A DNA stretch of 64,000 nt from Oscheius tipulae (Eukaryota > Nematoda > Chromadorea > Rhabditida > Rhabditidae): contig JASJZH010000004.1 of assembly GCA_037178975.1 (NCBI GenBank), forward strand, positions 5,084,001-5,148,000, given 5' to 3'. Made by a program: the position numbers and the translations under genes. The notes under the pieces were generated by a model, which worked only from the letters and a program-made list of their open reading frames with translations, made no database searches and was not told the origin of the DNA. This document shows, one piece after another, positions 14,420 to 26,700 of this stretch. The number at the start of each line of letters is the position of its first letter. Within the stretch, counting starts at the first letter, position 1.

Positions 14420-16069
14420 GATGACAAAACATTTGTACTCTTTCACATGTCATACAGGATAGAGCTGTTATTAAAACTAACAGTTTCATTTACTGCAATC
14501 CTCTCTCTCTGTACTCCACTCATGAACGTTTTTTGAAGGGTCTTCTGTTAATAATAGATGCTCCAAGTTGTGATAAAAGAAGTTTTGACGCAAATGGAAA
14601 GTGATGATACTGACACACGGTCACCCCAAAAACAGTCATTAGTAATTAGCAGTGTGTTTGTAATGATACGTTTCTCATATTTCAAAAAGACGTTTTCTTG
14701 TTAGAGCATGTTAGGTCTTTGTAAGGAGTGCAATCTAGAATTGACTCACCGTTTACCATATTATGCAACGTCTGCAAGAGATACTTCCAGTGCTATTGAA
14801 CAGAACTTGTTCTTCGAAAGCAACAAGACAGTGACTAGAGGCTCAACAGTTCTATGAAAGATAAAATCCAGATGGTCATATAGACTAGCTTTTCCCAAGG
14901 GATTGGGTTCCTGAAAAAGAAGGAGCTGTCCATACATTCGCGTGTTCGAAGGTCAACACGGCTGCCTCTTTCCTTAATTATTTCTACTTTTTGTCTGCGA
15001 GCAGACACATATTAGCGGAGATGAAGCTTGGCGTCAGCATACAATCGTGATGCCTTTTTTGTACTGTCAAAAAGACGACCATCCATTGGAGAACGGTCAG
15101 ACGGCGTTTTCACGACACCAGAGATGCCTCCCACTTCTGTTTGTTTGTCTACGTGTTTTCTCCAAAATGTTTTACATAACTTTCCTTATTTTCTAGTTTG
15201 CTTGCACATTACGTTATTGACGTAATCAGCAGTCCAGTCGCAAGAGGTAGTTCGAAGTTGACTTGCAATCTCTTGGCAATGACAATATATTTTCACTTTT
15301 GTTTCGTGGCCTCGGACAATTTCACAAGCAAACACGCAGAGTCTATTACAGACATCATGGCCCTTTCAATAGTTAGTTGCTTGACTCATCTCTACGCGAC
15401 TCTTCTTTGAGTTCAGACATGTGAGTCGAGGTCTCAGACCTCTCGAAAAGACTCTTCTTGCATGTAGTGCCCTTTCGCAAGAAAAGACAAATACTCACTC
15501 ATGCCAAAGCATAGTTTGAACTCAAAGCTCTGGAAATACTAACATTTAACATTACAAATACTAACATTACATTTGCCCATCGCATTTCTTCACACACCAT
15601 GAGCCAATCTGAAAATAGCTGTCTCTGGCAGATTGTGGCTTATTCATGCACTGCCATTCTCTCTGCTTTGTGTCTCTCACTTGTCAGGATTATTCCTGAC
15701 GACCGACGTCATCATTCCCTTCCCGCTCACTAGAAGCATCTCACACCTCACGAGAAACATCCATGAGAAACATCTTTTGCTCTGAGAACTTTCAAGACAA
15801 AGAAATGATTTTAATCCTGGTCCTGCAGTAATTTATTATTTGAAAATGACCGAACATCGAAGCCATTTTCGCCCATGAAACTCGATACTTCCGTAGCCGT
15901 TCATCCCGGTATCAAGTAGTGCTCTTTCTCTCGATTAAAGGAATCTCCTTTATTTTCTCTCTTCTGGAAAAAGATCTGTGGTGCCTCTCAACCACGTACT
16001 CGTAGTCAATTTCCTTCTGCAGATTGCATTGTGTGCTATAGACTATTCTCTTTGCTTCTGCTGCTACAA
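14420..16069. other. Intergenic stretch with a decayed repeat copy near 15240-15350
   Basis: No exon is supported. At 15248-15345 the blocks AGTTGACTTGC and CTTTTGTTTCGTGGCC.CGGACAA occur in the same order and spacing type as in the right arm of the foldback element at 21058-21179, so this appears to be an old copy of the same repeat family. Near 15535-15575 the string AATACTAACATT is repeated twice in tandem. Confidence 0.35.
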
Positions 16070-17398
16070 ATGGTCGATTTCAATGGTAGTGTTGATCAAT
16101 GTGAACAGGTAAGTCTTCAAAATTTGTGGTTCTAACCGTTTCAGTTTGCTGCCGCAGTCTCTCATCCGTTGTACAGATTCATGCAAATGGTCCACCTTGT
16201 CTGTTCAGCCGTTTCCATTTTCCTTCTGATCAATGTTCTAACAATTGTGAAAAAGAGGCTGCCATTTCACTTTAACATAAAGGCAAAGTTTCACAGCAAA
16301 AAATAAGAAGTCCTTTCAGATACTCTTTGTTTCACTTCTCTGTGCTTGTATGTTTCATAGTGTATGGATTTTGACTTTTACGGTAATCGATTCCTTTGAA
16401 AGGTTTGTATTGCTTTCTTTAGGCCCACCATTTGATCGTTTCCTTTACTTATCGAGAGCCGTGTGATGTGATTCTGAAGAAGAACATCTACCAATTCTTC
16501 AACATTCCCCAATGCACAGCTGTTCTTTGGATCGAATTCACAACGGTAACTAAAATTGAGCTTCTACATCTAATAATTACTCCAGATTTTGATGTTCGTA
16601 GAACGCTGTATAGCCACTCTCTTTTACCGATGCTACGAGAGGTCAGGCAAGAAGTTGGGCAAGATACTTCTCGTGTTGACGGTAGCTTTCAATCACTCAA
16701 ATCGTCAATAGAATCTGCTCAGATGGTCATTCCGATGATTCTCACCTCCATAATATTCTACGGAAAACCAGTTGACGAGCCACAGATTTCAAGTCTGTAC
16801 AGTCCAGCATCCGCCGCTCCAATTGTGACATTGTACTTTGTGGCACTGTCATCCCTCAATTTCGTATCGGCCATCGCCTCGGTTGGACTGTACTACTATA
16901 ACAAAAAGAAGGAACACATGTGAGTCGAGATGTTTCTTTCGGCCATTCACAGATACTACAGAATGACCGAAAGTCTGACGGCAAAATACCAGAAGGCTGA
17001 GAATGCTGTTTCCTCCAAATTTATCGCTGTGGTAATATCGGGGACGTTGCTCCTTTTCGGCATCTACGGAACTGCTGTCTCTTTTCTCAAAATAACCATG
17101 GACAAGACGAAGCTCATCGATGTCTACTACAAAATTCACATTATGATGGCCTATGTGAGGTCGCAACTTTAATTGAAAGAGCAATCATTTCAGGATGTTC
17201 CGATCTACACGTGTCTCTTGCCAATTATAGTTCACATTGGAATAAAGCAAATCGAGAAAAGAAGACACAATAAGGTCGACAATCTGATTCAGGTAAAGGG
17301 GCTTGTACGAACCCCCAACTGTATATTAGGTTCAAGCAATCGGGGAAGAGGGCTGGAACAACTATGCAGAACAACTTCGTCAGCAATGGGGACAGTGA
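16070..17398 (+). CDS. Serpentine chemoreceptor GPCR, Sra/Srab type
   Basis: Nine exons join in phase to 341 residues: 16070-16108, 16145-16282, 16320-16382, 16423-16545, 16586-16681, 16723-16919, 16953-17154, 17194-17292 and 17330-17398. Hydrophobic segments fit seven membrane spans. The sequence ILMFVERCIATLFYRCYE after span three, and LTAKYQKAEN before span six, match the nematode Sra/Srb superfamily pattern (ER..AT..Y and LS.RYQ..EN). Such receptors sense odours or other small molecules in the cilia of nematode chemosensory neurons. The second intron (16283-16319) starts with GC rather than GT, after a strong AAG exon end. AATAAA signals lie just after the stop. The ligand cannot be inferred. 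Confidence 0.8.
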
Positions 17399-17708
17399 TT
17401 TCACAATAAACCTCACAATAAACCTTTTTGAAGTTACGAAATAGTGAAAACTTGAAGGGGGAATATCAGCAGTGATGAGAGCGCTAGAAGTCACACCTGT
17501 TATCTCTTCTCCGTTCCAATACTTTCGTGCTGTTTGACCAAACTTTTGATAATCCTGGGTATTTGGATCTCATCAAAGACCAACTCCTTTTTGGTAGTCA
17601 TCTGCCGCCGTCTGTCTGTCTCCTCCTATTTCCACTTTGTTTGATTCAGTCTGTTTGCCCCCGGAAGAGGCTTCTTGAAAACACTTTCTCCGGTCGCCTC
17701 ATCCAGAG
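17399..17708. other. Intergenic spacer
   Basis: Contains two AATAAA signals near 17406-17422 for the chemoreceptor and one CACCTG box near 17495. Nothing else is seen. Confidence 0.4.
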
Positions 17709-18327
17709 ATGGCTGCAGCTTTCAACAACATCACTTTGCTCAAGAAGAAGAGTGACACCTTGGAAAATGTCCAAGGACAAGATGCTCTAAAGGGGAAGAT
17801 CACCGCCGGTAAAGCGTTCGGTTCTCTCATTGACTTCTCTGTATTTAGTCTATTTCTCAGCAATGTGGTGTCCTTCTTGTCGTCAATTCACTCCAAAACT
17901 TATTGTAAATTGAGCTGATTCAGATTAAACCGATTTTCAGCGTTTTTACGACAAATTGAAGAAGGCTGGATGCAACATCGAGGTCGTCTTGTGCTCGAGA
18001 GACAGGACCGAGCCAGACCTAGTCGAGTATTTCAAGGAACACAATGGCAATTGGTTAGCACTGCCCTATGGGAACAATCACATGCAGTGAGTAGTTCTTT
18101 GCACTGATAACATGGCTGTCAGAGACCTTTTAAAAAAGTACGATGTGGCAACAATCCCGGCGCTGAAGATTCTCAGAGAGGACGGCAAGCTGATCGTTGA
18201 TAAGGGACGTCAGGACATTCAGGTTTCGTTCTCCGAGTTCTGCACAGTGATCTTTTTTTTTTAGGAAAAGGGACAAGATCCTGTAGCTCTCTTCAAGGAA
18301 TGGGAGAAACTGGCCAACAAGAAGTAG
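17709..18327 (+). CDS. NXNL2: Nucleoredoxin-like thioredoxin-fold protein (NXNL2/RdCVF2-like)
   Basis: Five exons, 17709-17808, 17861-17904, 17941-18086, 18123-18222 and 18265-18327, join in phase to 150 residues. The active-site motif [14 protein letters not shown] is a WCxxC thioredoxin centre of the nucleoredoxin/tryparedoxin type. It is followed by [18 protein letters not shown], then NWLALPYG, the cis-proline loop TIPALKIL, and [12 protein letters not shown], all in the order and spacing of vertebrate NXNL2. Members reduce disulfides in the cytosol or act as secreted neurotrophic factors; there is no signal peptide here, so a cytosolic redox role is more likely. A GC-rich start is followed by a normal AATAAA at 18366. 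The next gene starts only 144 bases downstream on the same strand. Confidence 0.85.
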
Positions 18328-18471
18328 GATTATCTGAGCATTTATTCATAACATGTCTATTTGGAAATAAACGTTTTCTGCAAAATCCATAAGTTAAGTC
18401 CAGTAGACTGCTTTATAAATAGTGGTACATGTTGCGACCCTTCTTATCGCCAATTCAACAAGCGACCATAA

Positions 18472-20384
18472 ATGGGTCGAGAGGAGAATCGTCTCGGATT
18501 ATTGGGAGCTACTGCCTACATAGTGGGAACAATTGTCGGATCAGGTTCAGACTTTTTCTTTTGAACAACAAGTTCTGAAAGGTATCTTTGTGGCGCCCAA
18601 GGGAATCCTTTACTATGCCGGGTCTGTCGGTTTATCGCTCATCATCTGGGCCTTATCCGCTGTTTTGGCTATGATCACTGCCATTGTAACACTATTGATT
18701 ATGGAAATAGAGCAAATCTTCAGAATTATGTTGAACTGGGCTCGAGTATCTATCCGGAATCGGGTGCGGAATTGGCCTATATTTCATTTATAGGATGGAC
18801 ACCGGTGGCCTTTTCCTTTCTGTGGCTATCTTCTGTAATCGAAAGGTTGAGTATGGCTGAGTCATGACCACAGTAGCTAACCTAGTGGCTGCAGCGGATC
18901 TGTCTTATTCCTGACTTTTGGACAGTACATAGTCGAGGCCCTAGAACCGCTGGTCTGTCTTTCTCCGTCTTCTAAATCCCTGGCAACTCGTTTATTTGGA
19001 TTTGGGCTTCTCTGTAGGGATATCCTTTTCTTATTTTCTTATTCTCCTGCAGTTTTTCTATCCGTTAGCAACATGTACTCCCTTCGAAAAATATCCGGCA
19101 AAATTCAAACTGTCTCAATGTTTTCTAAAGTTGTCACTCTTATGTGGATTATTGGTATCGGTTTCTACTTTATTATATTTAGAGGTATATTTGTTTGCTT
19201 GTAGGGAAACTATGTTTAGGTTTCACCTCTCACTTCAAACCGAGTTATGCCTTTTCCAATTCACATTGGTCACCAAGTCAAATGGTTTTGGCCATTTATC
19301 AAGGGACGTGGGCCTATGCAGGCTACACAGTTCTGAACTATGGAATTGAAGACATAGAGGCCAAAGATTTCAAGAAGTAAGCATACTAGAAGTAATAAAT
19401 AATGTTCAGGACATTTACCCGTCCCGTGATCGGCGGTCTGGCTCTATCATCCCTCATTTATATTCTTGCCAACATTGCCTATTTCTCAGTTTTGACGCCC
19501 GAAGATATTCTGAACTCAGATGCTGTGGCAACAGTACATTTATTTTGTCCTCGAATCTAACTCTTTAGCTTTTCATACAAAAGACCCTCGGTCAGAACGC
19601 CGCCTACGCTATGCCTGCCCTGGTCGGTCTTTTGGTTATCGGCTCATTGAACTCGGACATTTTCTCTTGGAGTAGGTTAGTTCCGGCAGTTAAAATCCTA
19701 GTCGAGTGAAGATTCATGTTAGCCGGAGCAAGAAAAGGTCTGATGCCAACTGCGTTTGCTCTGGTTCACCCTGAGAATGACAGTCCGCGAGTCGCTGTCA
19801 TCTTCCATGTAAGGGATAACTGACCGACAAAATGCTATCAGGCACTGATCACTGCCGGTTTTTCCTTCGTTGGAGACATTGAGTCACTGATTAATTACAT
19901 GAACATCATTGGAATTTTGTGTAAATGTTTCGCCATAGCAGCTTTAGTTCTGATCAAGTGGAAAAAAATGGCTGTAAGCAAAGAGGCTGTCAAAGTTAGA
20001 TTCTTTCTAATCAAATGTATTCTTGTTCAGTTTCACATATTTTGGCCTATTCTAAACCTCGTCATCAATGTCTCTCTCCTACTGATCCCCTTCATTCAGG
20101 AATGGAAACAGTCTCTGGTTGGTCTTGGTCTATTCCTTATTGGTTGTGGTGAGTATCGCAGTACTCTTCGAACACTTATTTAGGCTCGTACTTTATTCTG
20201 ATTTACCCTGACAATAAGCCCAAGTTCTTACATTGGTTAAACGGTTAGTGACCTGATCGATTTTTATCCTTTCCTAGAGAAGATCACAGTTTATTGTCAG
20301 CTTCTCTTCTGGAGTGTACTCGATAAGGCTCCTGCGAAAGAAACCGTTCCAATGAAGCAAGAGAACCAAATAGAACGCTTTTGA
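18472..20384 (+). CDS. SLC7-family (LAT/b0,+ type) amino-acid transporter light chain
   Basis: Thirteen exons join in phase to 490 residues: 18472-18544, 18582-18685, 18724-18845, 18895-19013, 19053-19184, 19220-19376, 19410-19533, 19569-19675, 19712-19808, 19842-19994, 20031-20148, 20184-20243 and 20278-20384. The first helix has the substrate-binding IVGSGIFVAPKGIL. Later landmarks are NYVELGSSIYPESGAELAY, the AIYQGTWAYAGYTVLNYG segment (matching LWAYxGWNxLNY) and FMLAGARKGLMP. These identify a 12-span APC-superfamily light chain like the C. elegans AAT proteins, which exchange neutral or cationic amino acids at the plasma membrane, usually with a 4F2/rBAT heavy chain. A TATAAAT lies near 18412. 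It is not possible to say which subfamily or substrate. Confidence 0.9.
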
Positions 20385-20594
20385 TTTTCCATCAGTAAAC
20401 TAAAAAATACGTTACAAGACTGTTCTTTGAAAATGGCAAAACATTGGCAAGAGACAATTCTGAGTTGTGTTAATTTGGCGATCGTACCCAGTGCTGCCGG
20501 TCGGGTTCGGATTGCAACTGCGAGTGAGAGACGCGGAGGCTCCACTGGAAAAGAAGGGTTTTGAGCGTATAAGTTCGGTTATGGCCCCGTTGGG

Positions 20595-20770
20595 GCTCAA
20601 GTGACTCTTCCAGTCGAGCTTCCCTGTCCGGAGCAGCGCTCTCCCAGAGAAACATTTCCCGTACTGACTCGATTTAGCTTGACTTGCAAACAGTAATTAC
20701 CGTCACAAAGTAACTGACAAATTGGCTACTATCTATTCAAACAGACAGACACACACAGAGAGACTTTGGG
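20595..20770. repeat. Dispersed repeat copy 2
   Basis: Shares CAGTCGAGCT, CTGACTCGA, GACTTGCAAACA, CACAAAGTA and ACACACA..CAGAGA blocks, in order, with 530-720. It directly abuts the foldback element at 20774. Confidence 0.4.
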
Positions 20771-20773
20771 TCT

Positions 20774-21179
20774 CTACTATCTAAAGCGCGATGGTTTGGA
20801 GGACTCTGTCTGTTTGTTTGTTTGTTCGTGGCCACGAAACAAAAGCGAGCCAATTAGTTGTCCAGAAGTTTTGTTGTTCAAAAACAGTTATTGTCTAAAT
20901 AAGCCTAAGTAGCTGTTTCTAGTTCTAAACTATCCGTCCTTTCGTCATCATTTTGCATTGGTGACTGCGCCGATTCGTAGTAACGAAAGACTCCCAGCGG
21001 CTTCATGGGGACAAAAACCAAGTTCTAAAACGCACCCAAAGTTGACTTGCCGACCAATTTAGACAATAACTGTTTTTGAACAACAAAACTTCTGGACAAC
21101 TAATTGGCTCGCTTTTGTTTCGTGGCCACGGACAAACAAACAGAGCCCTCCACAGAAACCATCGCGCTTTAGATAGTAG
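20774..21179. mobile_element. Foldback/MITE-like element with about 125-base inverted arms
   Basis: The left arm 20774-20899 and the right arm 21058-21179 are inverted copies of each other. The outer ends read CTACTATCTAAAGCGCGATGG and its complement; the inner 75 bases, from the palindrome GTGGCCAC inward, are identical. The 158-base middle has no open frame. It has the form of a miniature inverted-repeat element or a foldback repeat; no clear target-site duplication was seen at the arm ends. It separates the SLC7 gene from the 3' end of the potassium-channel gene. Confidence 0.65.
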
Positions 21180-21313
21180 AAGTCACTTCGTCTGACCTTT
21201 TATTATTTTTGCTTCTTGTATTTTCGAAAGTAAGAGAAAATTTGTTATTGAATATCACGAACAGAAGATAATTAGGACTACCCGTCTTCTTATCAATCTT
21301 CGCTACTTCCAAG

Positions 21314-23772
21314 TTATTTCGGTGGCTCCGGAGTTCCCGGCTGTGTTGATCCTTTTGAAGAGCTCGGTCCAGATGCACTTCCTCTAGTCGAACTGGACGA
21401 AGTTCCCGGTCTGTCGGACTTTTGTGTCTGTCGGAACTTTTTCCATTGCTGAAAACTTCTGTTTGCGGACTATCGAATGGCCTACCTTTTGGTATTCTTG
21501 ATAACGTCTCCAAGCCTCTTCTGAATAGGCTCTTCTTTTTTGAGCGGCTATCTCCGCAGCCGTCAACTGTCGTGGCTTCTCAGGAACCGGAGGAGTTGAT
21601 TCTCTAGGTTGTTCGGGAGTCGGACATCTTGGTGGAGGCGTAGGTGTCTTTGGAGGCGGTGGAGTAGGCTCTCTTACAGGCTCTGGCTCAGGAAGTGATT
21701 CGGGTGTTGGTTCTCTTGGTGGTTCTAAACTGGTTTTGTATGGGAATACAACAACTGAAGTGTGCTTTCACTGCAAAATTACCTGGACTAGAAACAGGAG
21801 ACGGCTCTGGAGTTGGTTTTGGCGTAGGTTCAGGAGTGGGCTCAGGGGTTGGTTCGGGGGTTAGTTCTTTTGGCGGAGGAGGTGCTGGAGGAGGAGGAGT
21901 TGGATCTCGAATAGGTGGAGTGGGTGATCTCTTTGGAGGAGACGGTGGTGGAGTGGGATCACGTATCCACTCGTCTACAACTCGTGCCCTCACTCGTGCT
22001 CTCAATCCTCTACTTACCTATTACCTCGTCAACATATTCTTCTTCCTTCAGTTCTTCTGGCTCGAAAGGAGGAGGTCGAAGGGTCTCGATTTCTCCTTCC
22101 TCGACTTTGATCGCCTGTTCAACAAAATTGTCCAGACCCGACGTGACAAAAGTGTCAATTTGATTGGTGGGCAAATTGAATTGGTCACCAAGGTTCTTCA
22201 CCAATGCCTTCATGGAAATTCTAAAAAGGAGCTGATTACATCTTCACCGTCAACCTCACTTTTTTCCTCCGAACCAAATCGCCACATTTCCGACGTTTTC
22301 AATCTTCCGTCCATAATAATGGATTCTCTTCAACATATCGGCTGCGATCCTGAAACATTAAAATGAGTCTTATGTTTAATGACATCAACTACTCTATAGC
22401 AATTGTGGTCAAGGCAAGTCCGAGGGCGATGTAGATGATAGTCACAATCATGAATGTCTCACTGAATCGAATAATTTGTGGTAAATGATGTGGACTCACC
22501 TTCGAGGAACGATATCTCCAAGACCGATGGAAGTCAAGGTGACAAAATTAAAGTAGACGGCGTTGAAGAAAGTCATGTCCGGCTCATAACAGGCCAGCAT
22601 GAATCCTCCCATGGCTATGTAGACAAGGAAGAGAACGAAGAGAGACAGCGTCTGGGCATCGTCCAGCTCGTCTCCGTCGCTTACAACCGATGCCGAATCC
22701 TCTTGAAAAACGCTCTGAATTATTTCATCTTACCCAATAACATCAACTACAGATACCTTTCCTTCCTCGAGAGAAATGGCATCGGTCATACAAGTTTTCA
22801 TCGTATTCGTCCTCGTCAGCATCGTCTTGCAATTGCCATTCATTTCTCTGCTCATGTACCATTTCAGCTTGTCTCGTAGAAGAAGTCGTTGTTGCAAACG
22901 TCTCAAAACGCTCACGGTCATGGTTTTATAACTGTCTTGCCTTTTCGCCCTTCTCAAGTAGTTCGTCGCACTCAACATAATTTCTGAAATGAATTTGCCA
23001 AGATCAGCGATGGCCAAGAGAGTGAATGGAATTCCTATCAGCCCGTACAAGATCACAAATAGTCTTCCTCCAAATGTCCGCGGAGCCACGTTACCGTATC
23101 CTAACAACAGATACCAAAAAAGGAAGTGAACCTACCGATAGTAGTAATGACGGTGAAGGCAAAAAGAAGAGAGTCCATAAACGACCACGGTTTGATTTCC
23201 TCGTCTTCTTCGGTGACAGTCTCTATTTCTTCCTGACTGTTTGTAAAGACGACATCCTTCGTATGAGTCTCCTGCTCCACTGCCACATGATAACACTTGT
23301 CGAGTTCTTTGACCAATCTCTCGTCCATTGTCCGACAGCTTTTTCCTTCTCCAGACAGCCTCTGGATGGCTGAAACAACGCAGCGTCGGCTACGCATAAT
23401 TTCTGCAGCTGCACGTTTTTCACGAGTGTTCAATGAACTGAAAAAGGGGAGATTTCAGAAGAGGAAGAGCAAAGTACCTAAAATCGAACGTTCTAATGAG
23501 CTTGTCCAGGTCAGTTTCATTGTGTCTTCGTCTCTTCCGATGTTTGAGACCAATCTCTGCCGCTCTCGCTAATTCCTCTAAAGTGTATTGATCTTTTGAT
23601 CTTGAGAATTCCACTACTTACCGTAGTCTCTGACTTCTCGCACGTGGTTCTGAACACTGCTAATCGATGTCACGTCAGTCACGTAGGATCTGGATTCGAT
23701 CTGGCGAATGATGACGGCGCCCAACACGGCGTAGGCTCCAACTCCCACTATCATCAGAATATGTACCACCAT
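21314..23772 (-). CDS. Two-pore-domain (K2P/TWK) potassium channel with proline-rich tail
   Basis: Eleven exons join in phase on the minus strand: 23622-23772, 23478-23577, 23136-23437, 22757-23100, 22500-22714, 22393-22461, 22260-22349, 22018-22220, 21783-21974, 21486-21724 and 21314-21448, giving 679 residues. The first span is at 1-25. The first pore has TTIGYGNVAPRT and the second TSIGLGDIVPR, the two selectivity filters of a K2P background channel. The span after pore one reads LFVILYGLIGIPFTLLAIAD. The loop before pore one is about 150 residues, long for the family, with a basic cluster (KHRKRRRH) and an acidic run. The cytoplasmic tail carries tandem PEPTPEPTP repeats and a Ser-rich end. 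It would set resting potential in muscle or neurons. The closest TWK ortholog cannot be named. An extra upstream exon is possible. Confidence 0.92.
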
Positions 23773-26700
23773 GGAACTGGCCTATAAACAAGTTCTCTAG
23801 TTAGATTAGGCTATCATATGTTCTTTGCTTGGTCGAAATATTTACTGTCCTCAATTGAAAATGTTACCTGTTGGAAATTGAACTGAAGGTACATTTTGAA
23901 AAGTCGACTGCGGAACAATGGGCGGGAAAAGGCAAAAGAGGAAAACTGATCCCTCTTTTGGGAAAAAAATGCATAGTCAATAGCTTTGACATCTAATAAC
24001 TTCCTGTAGGGACTCTATCTCTTGATGACCAGTACTTCCAGATCTACTCTATCATCTCTCCAGAAGTTACCTTATTTACGAGGTCTGCTTTCCGGAGGGG
24101 CTTGCCCTCAGTCTTACGCTTTATCCGAAGTTTCATCTCTGCAAAACTATCAAAATGAGGGACGGAGAAGGAAGAGAGTTGGAAAGGGGAATAGAAACAG
24201 GTTAGCGATCTTTGAGAAGAGTAAAGAGGATAGATGACCACGCAAACTTGTCTGAAGACTAGCTGTCGGGAACATGTCTAAAGATGACTGGCAAAAGGAA
24301 AAACTGATGAGTGATCCCGAGTGAATTGACACAAAATAGAACAGTGGGACCTTCCCACATTCAAGCACAGGACTTTCTCAGAGCTCGGGACTGAGGTGAC
24401 AGCTGTGTACCAGACGGATTCCATACACTTTTGAGCTATTTTTCGCTTGGACATATGGGATACTCATGAGATTAGAAGAAAATTTTCTTTATTTTTACAA
24501 ACTGTGCGCTCGCTTCTTCAAGCACTCTCTAGTGGGCTACCATCGCCGTCGCCGTTTGTGGAAAGAAGAAATTCCGGTCCCAGCACTGCGACACAGAGGG
24601 ATCGTCACGTCAACACCCATGGCGCGAAGCCAACTCAACGTCTGGCGGGATCGTGCGAGGAATGAGGAGGCATGGACGAGGAAAAATGGCCGAGATGGAA
24701 GGAGATCAGCGACGAGCTCTAGGGAGACCGTGCATGAGATGGGAAGATGAGCTGAAGAAAGCCTGTGGTCGCCTCGGACGAACTTCAATCACGTGGATGC
24801 GATAGACAATAGAGAGAGGCGAAGAGCGAGTTCGCGCTATGGGAGCGGCAAGGGAGCCCTGACATGATAGCAACCCCTTGATTCCGACAATAAATTGTAA
24901 ATTGTAAATGAGATTAGAAATAGTTCAAGTTAGACTATGTTCTTTTTGAACTGTTACCAGTTTTCTTTATTACTAAGTACTGAATGATAGCAAGTTTACG
25001 AGCACAGGCTCCATTTCAAAAAGGCCTTTAGTCCTGTCCAAAAACAAAAAAGTATGTCTACCCAGTGGCAGTCACGCACTCTTTTCCGGAATATTTGATC
25101 TTTTAGGTTTCTGTCCATACTTTACAAAACACCTAATCCGATGGAATCCACGACTGTCTCGCTTGGATAAAACAGCTAAACCTTGATCGTACCAATGTAC
25201 ATTGAAAAGGGGAAAAAATTTGACTTTCGGTTCAAACGTGTTAGAACCCCTCTGTTTGTCGTTGGTCACGCAATTTCGAGCGACGTAATTGGAGTAAGTT
25301 GGTAATGGGAGAATCAAAAGCGACTGGACAGTGTGAATAGACATTTGAGTGATGAGGAATCCTCTGCAGGGCAAAACTCTTCATTTGCGCGAAAGAGGTC
25401 GGACTTCCTTTCCCAGAAGATTCGATTCACAGTCTGGGAACGAGCCGCTATCAAAACAGGAAGTCGCAAAAGCTCTTAGGAGAGCGCTCTTCTGGTCCTT
25501 CGTACGGTTTTTGTTTTAGTTTGTACCCTGTTATCGGAAGAGAGTGGTTTTCAAATATTCTCTTTTACTGAAAGTTGGACTACTCTTTCCTTTCTCCAGG
25601 CAGTGGTAACAGTTTAAGAAAAGTGGGAAGAAAGAGAGCAGATTGGTCGAAAATGGTCTCGAAAGGTCATGAATAAGACATTGGCTAAATGCGGCTGGTC
25701 TCTGCAGTTTGGCGGGCTTCGTTTTTGATTAATTCTTGGACGAAAAGGGGGAAAATTGAGAACAACGAAGCGACTAGGGAACCTCGAAAAGAGAGGTTGT
25801 TTTCAAGCGGGAAGCCGGAATTCGGTGGTTTTGCGCCGGAGCAATTTCACTAAAAGTGGTAGGGTTAAGTGTTCCCCAGAACTAGAAGTGTTACACTCAC
25901 CTTAACGGCAGCCTCATGGAGATAACTAGTAGTGAAGGTAGTTGGCATAAAGCGTGGGATGAGTCGAGTGGACCATCCTGATCTACTCTGGCATGCACAC
26001 CTCTCAATGAACTCTTATGGATCAGCAGTTTTGACGCAGACTATCAGCAGCAAGCTTCCGATATGGACACTATTTCCCTATTAGCAGCACCAAAAACCTC
26101 AATTCAGCAGGCAAGGAACACGAGAGCTAAACCCATTTCGAATAACTGATGGGTTTAGCAATGTGAGGACAGTTGTGCAAGTGGACCAACTCTTCTGGAG
26201 GCGATCAAGGATATGAGTCAGCAAAAACTCCTGTGAAGATCTCACCAAGGATTGAGAGCGGCTCAATTAAATTGTACGCGAATGAACCGAAAATCATAAG
26301 ACTAAAGGTCAGACTGTAAGACCAAAAGAAAATACGGTCACAAAAGATGCACCTATTGAGAATGATCTGCAATTGTCCGGTAAAGTTTTTACTAAAAGCC
26401 AGGCTGAATAGCCCCATTCAAAGCCTTAGCGGTAATTATTTAATAATTCTCGGCTCAAAACAAAAATAAGGGTAAAGAGGTTCTACCGACACTAAAAAAC
26501 TTTAGAATTGACAGGGTAAGGGCAGCGAGTAAACAGTAGAATGACCAACTGAATCGGTCTGTTATAAAATTAGCTAAGTGGTCGGTACTCGGATGGGAAG
26601 AACTGACCTTCTTGCTCTGCCGTTTGATCCAGTCCAACTGCATTTTGCCTCGTTCGCTCGTCTCTCCTCGATCTTCTATGTCATATCTAAAAGTTTCTTT

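Noticed and set aside
26205-26643. Minus-strand frames with hydrophobic runs that suggest a membrane protein
   Set aside because: Frames cannot be joined with proper splice phases, and stop codons interrupt every attempt; at most a decayed gene.
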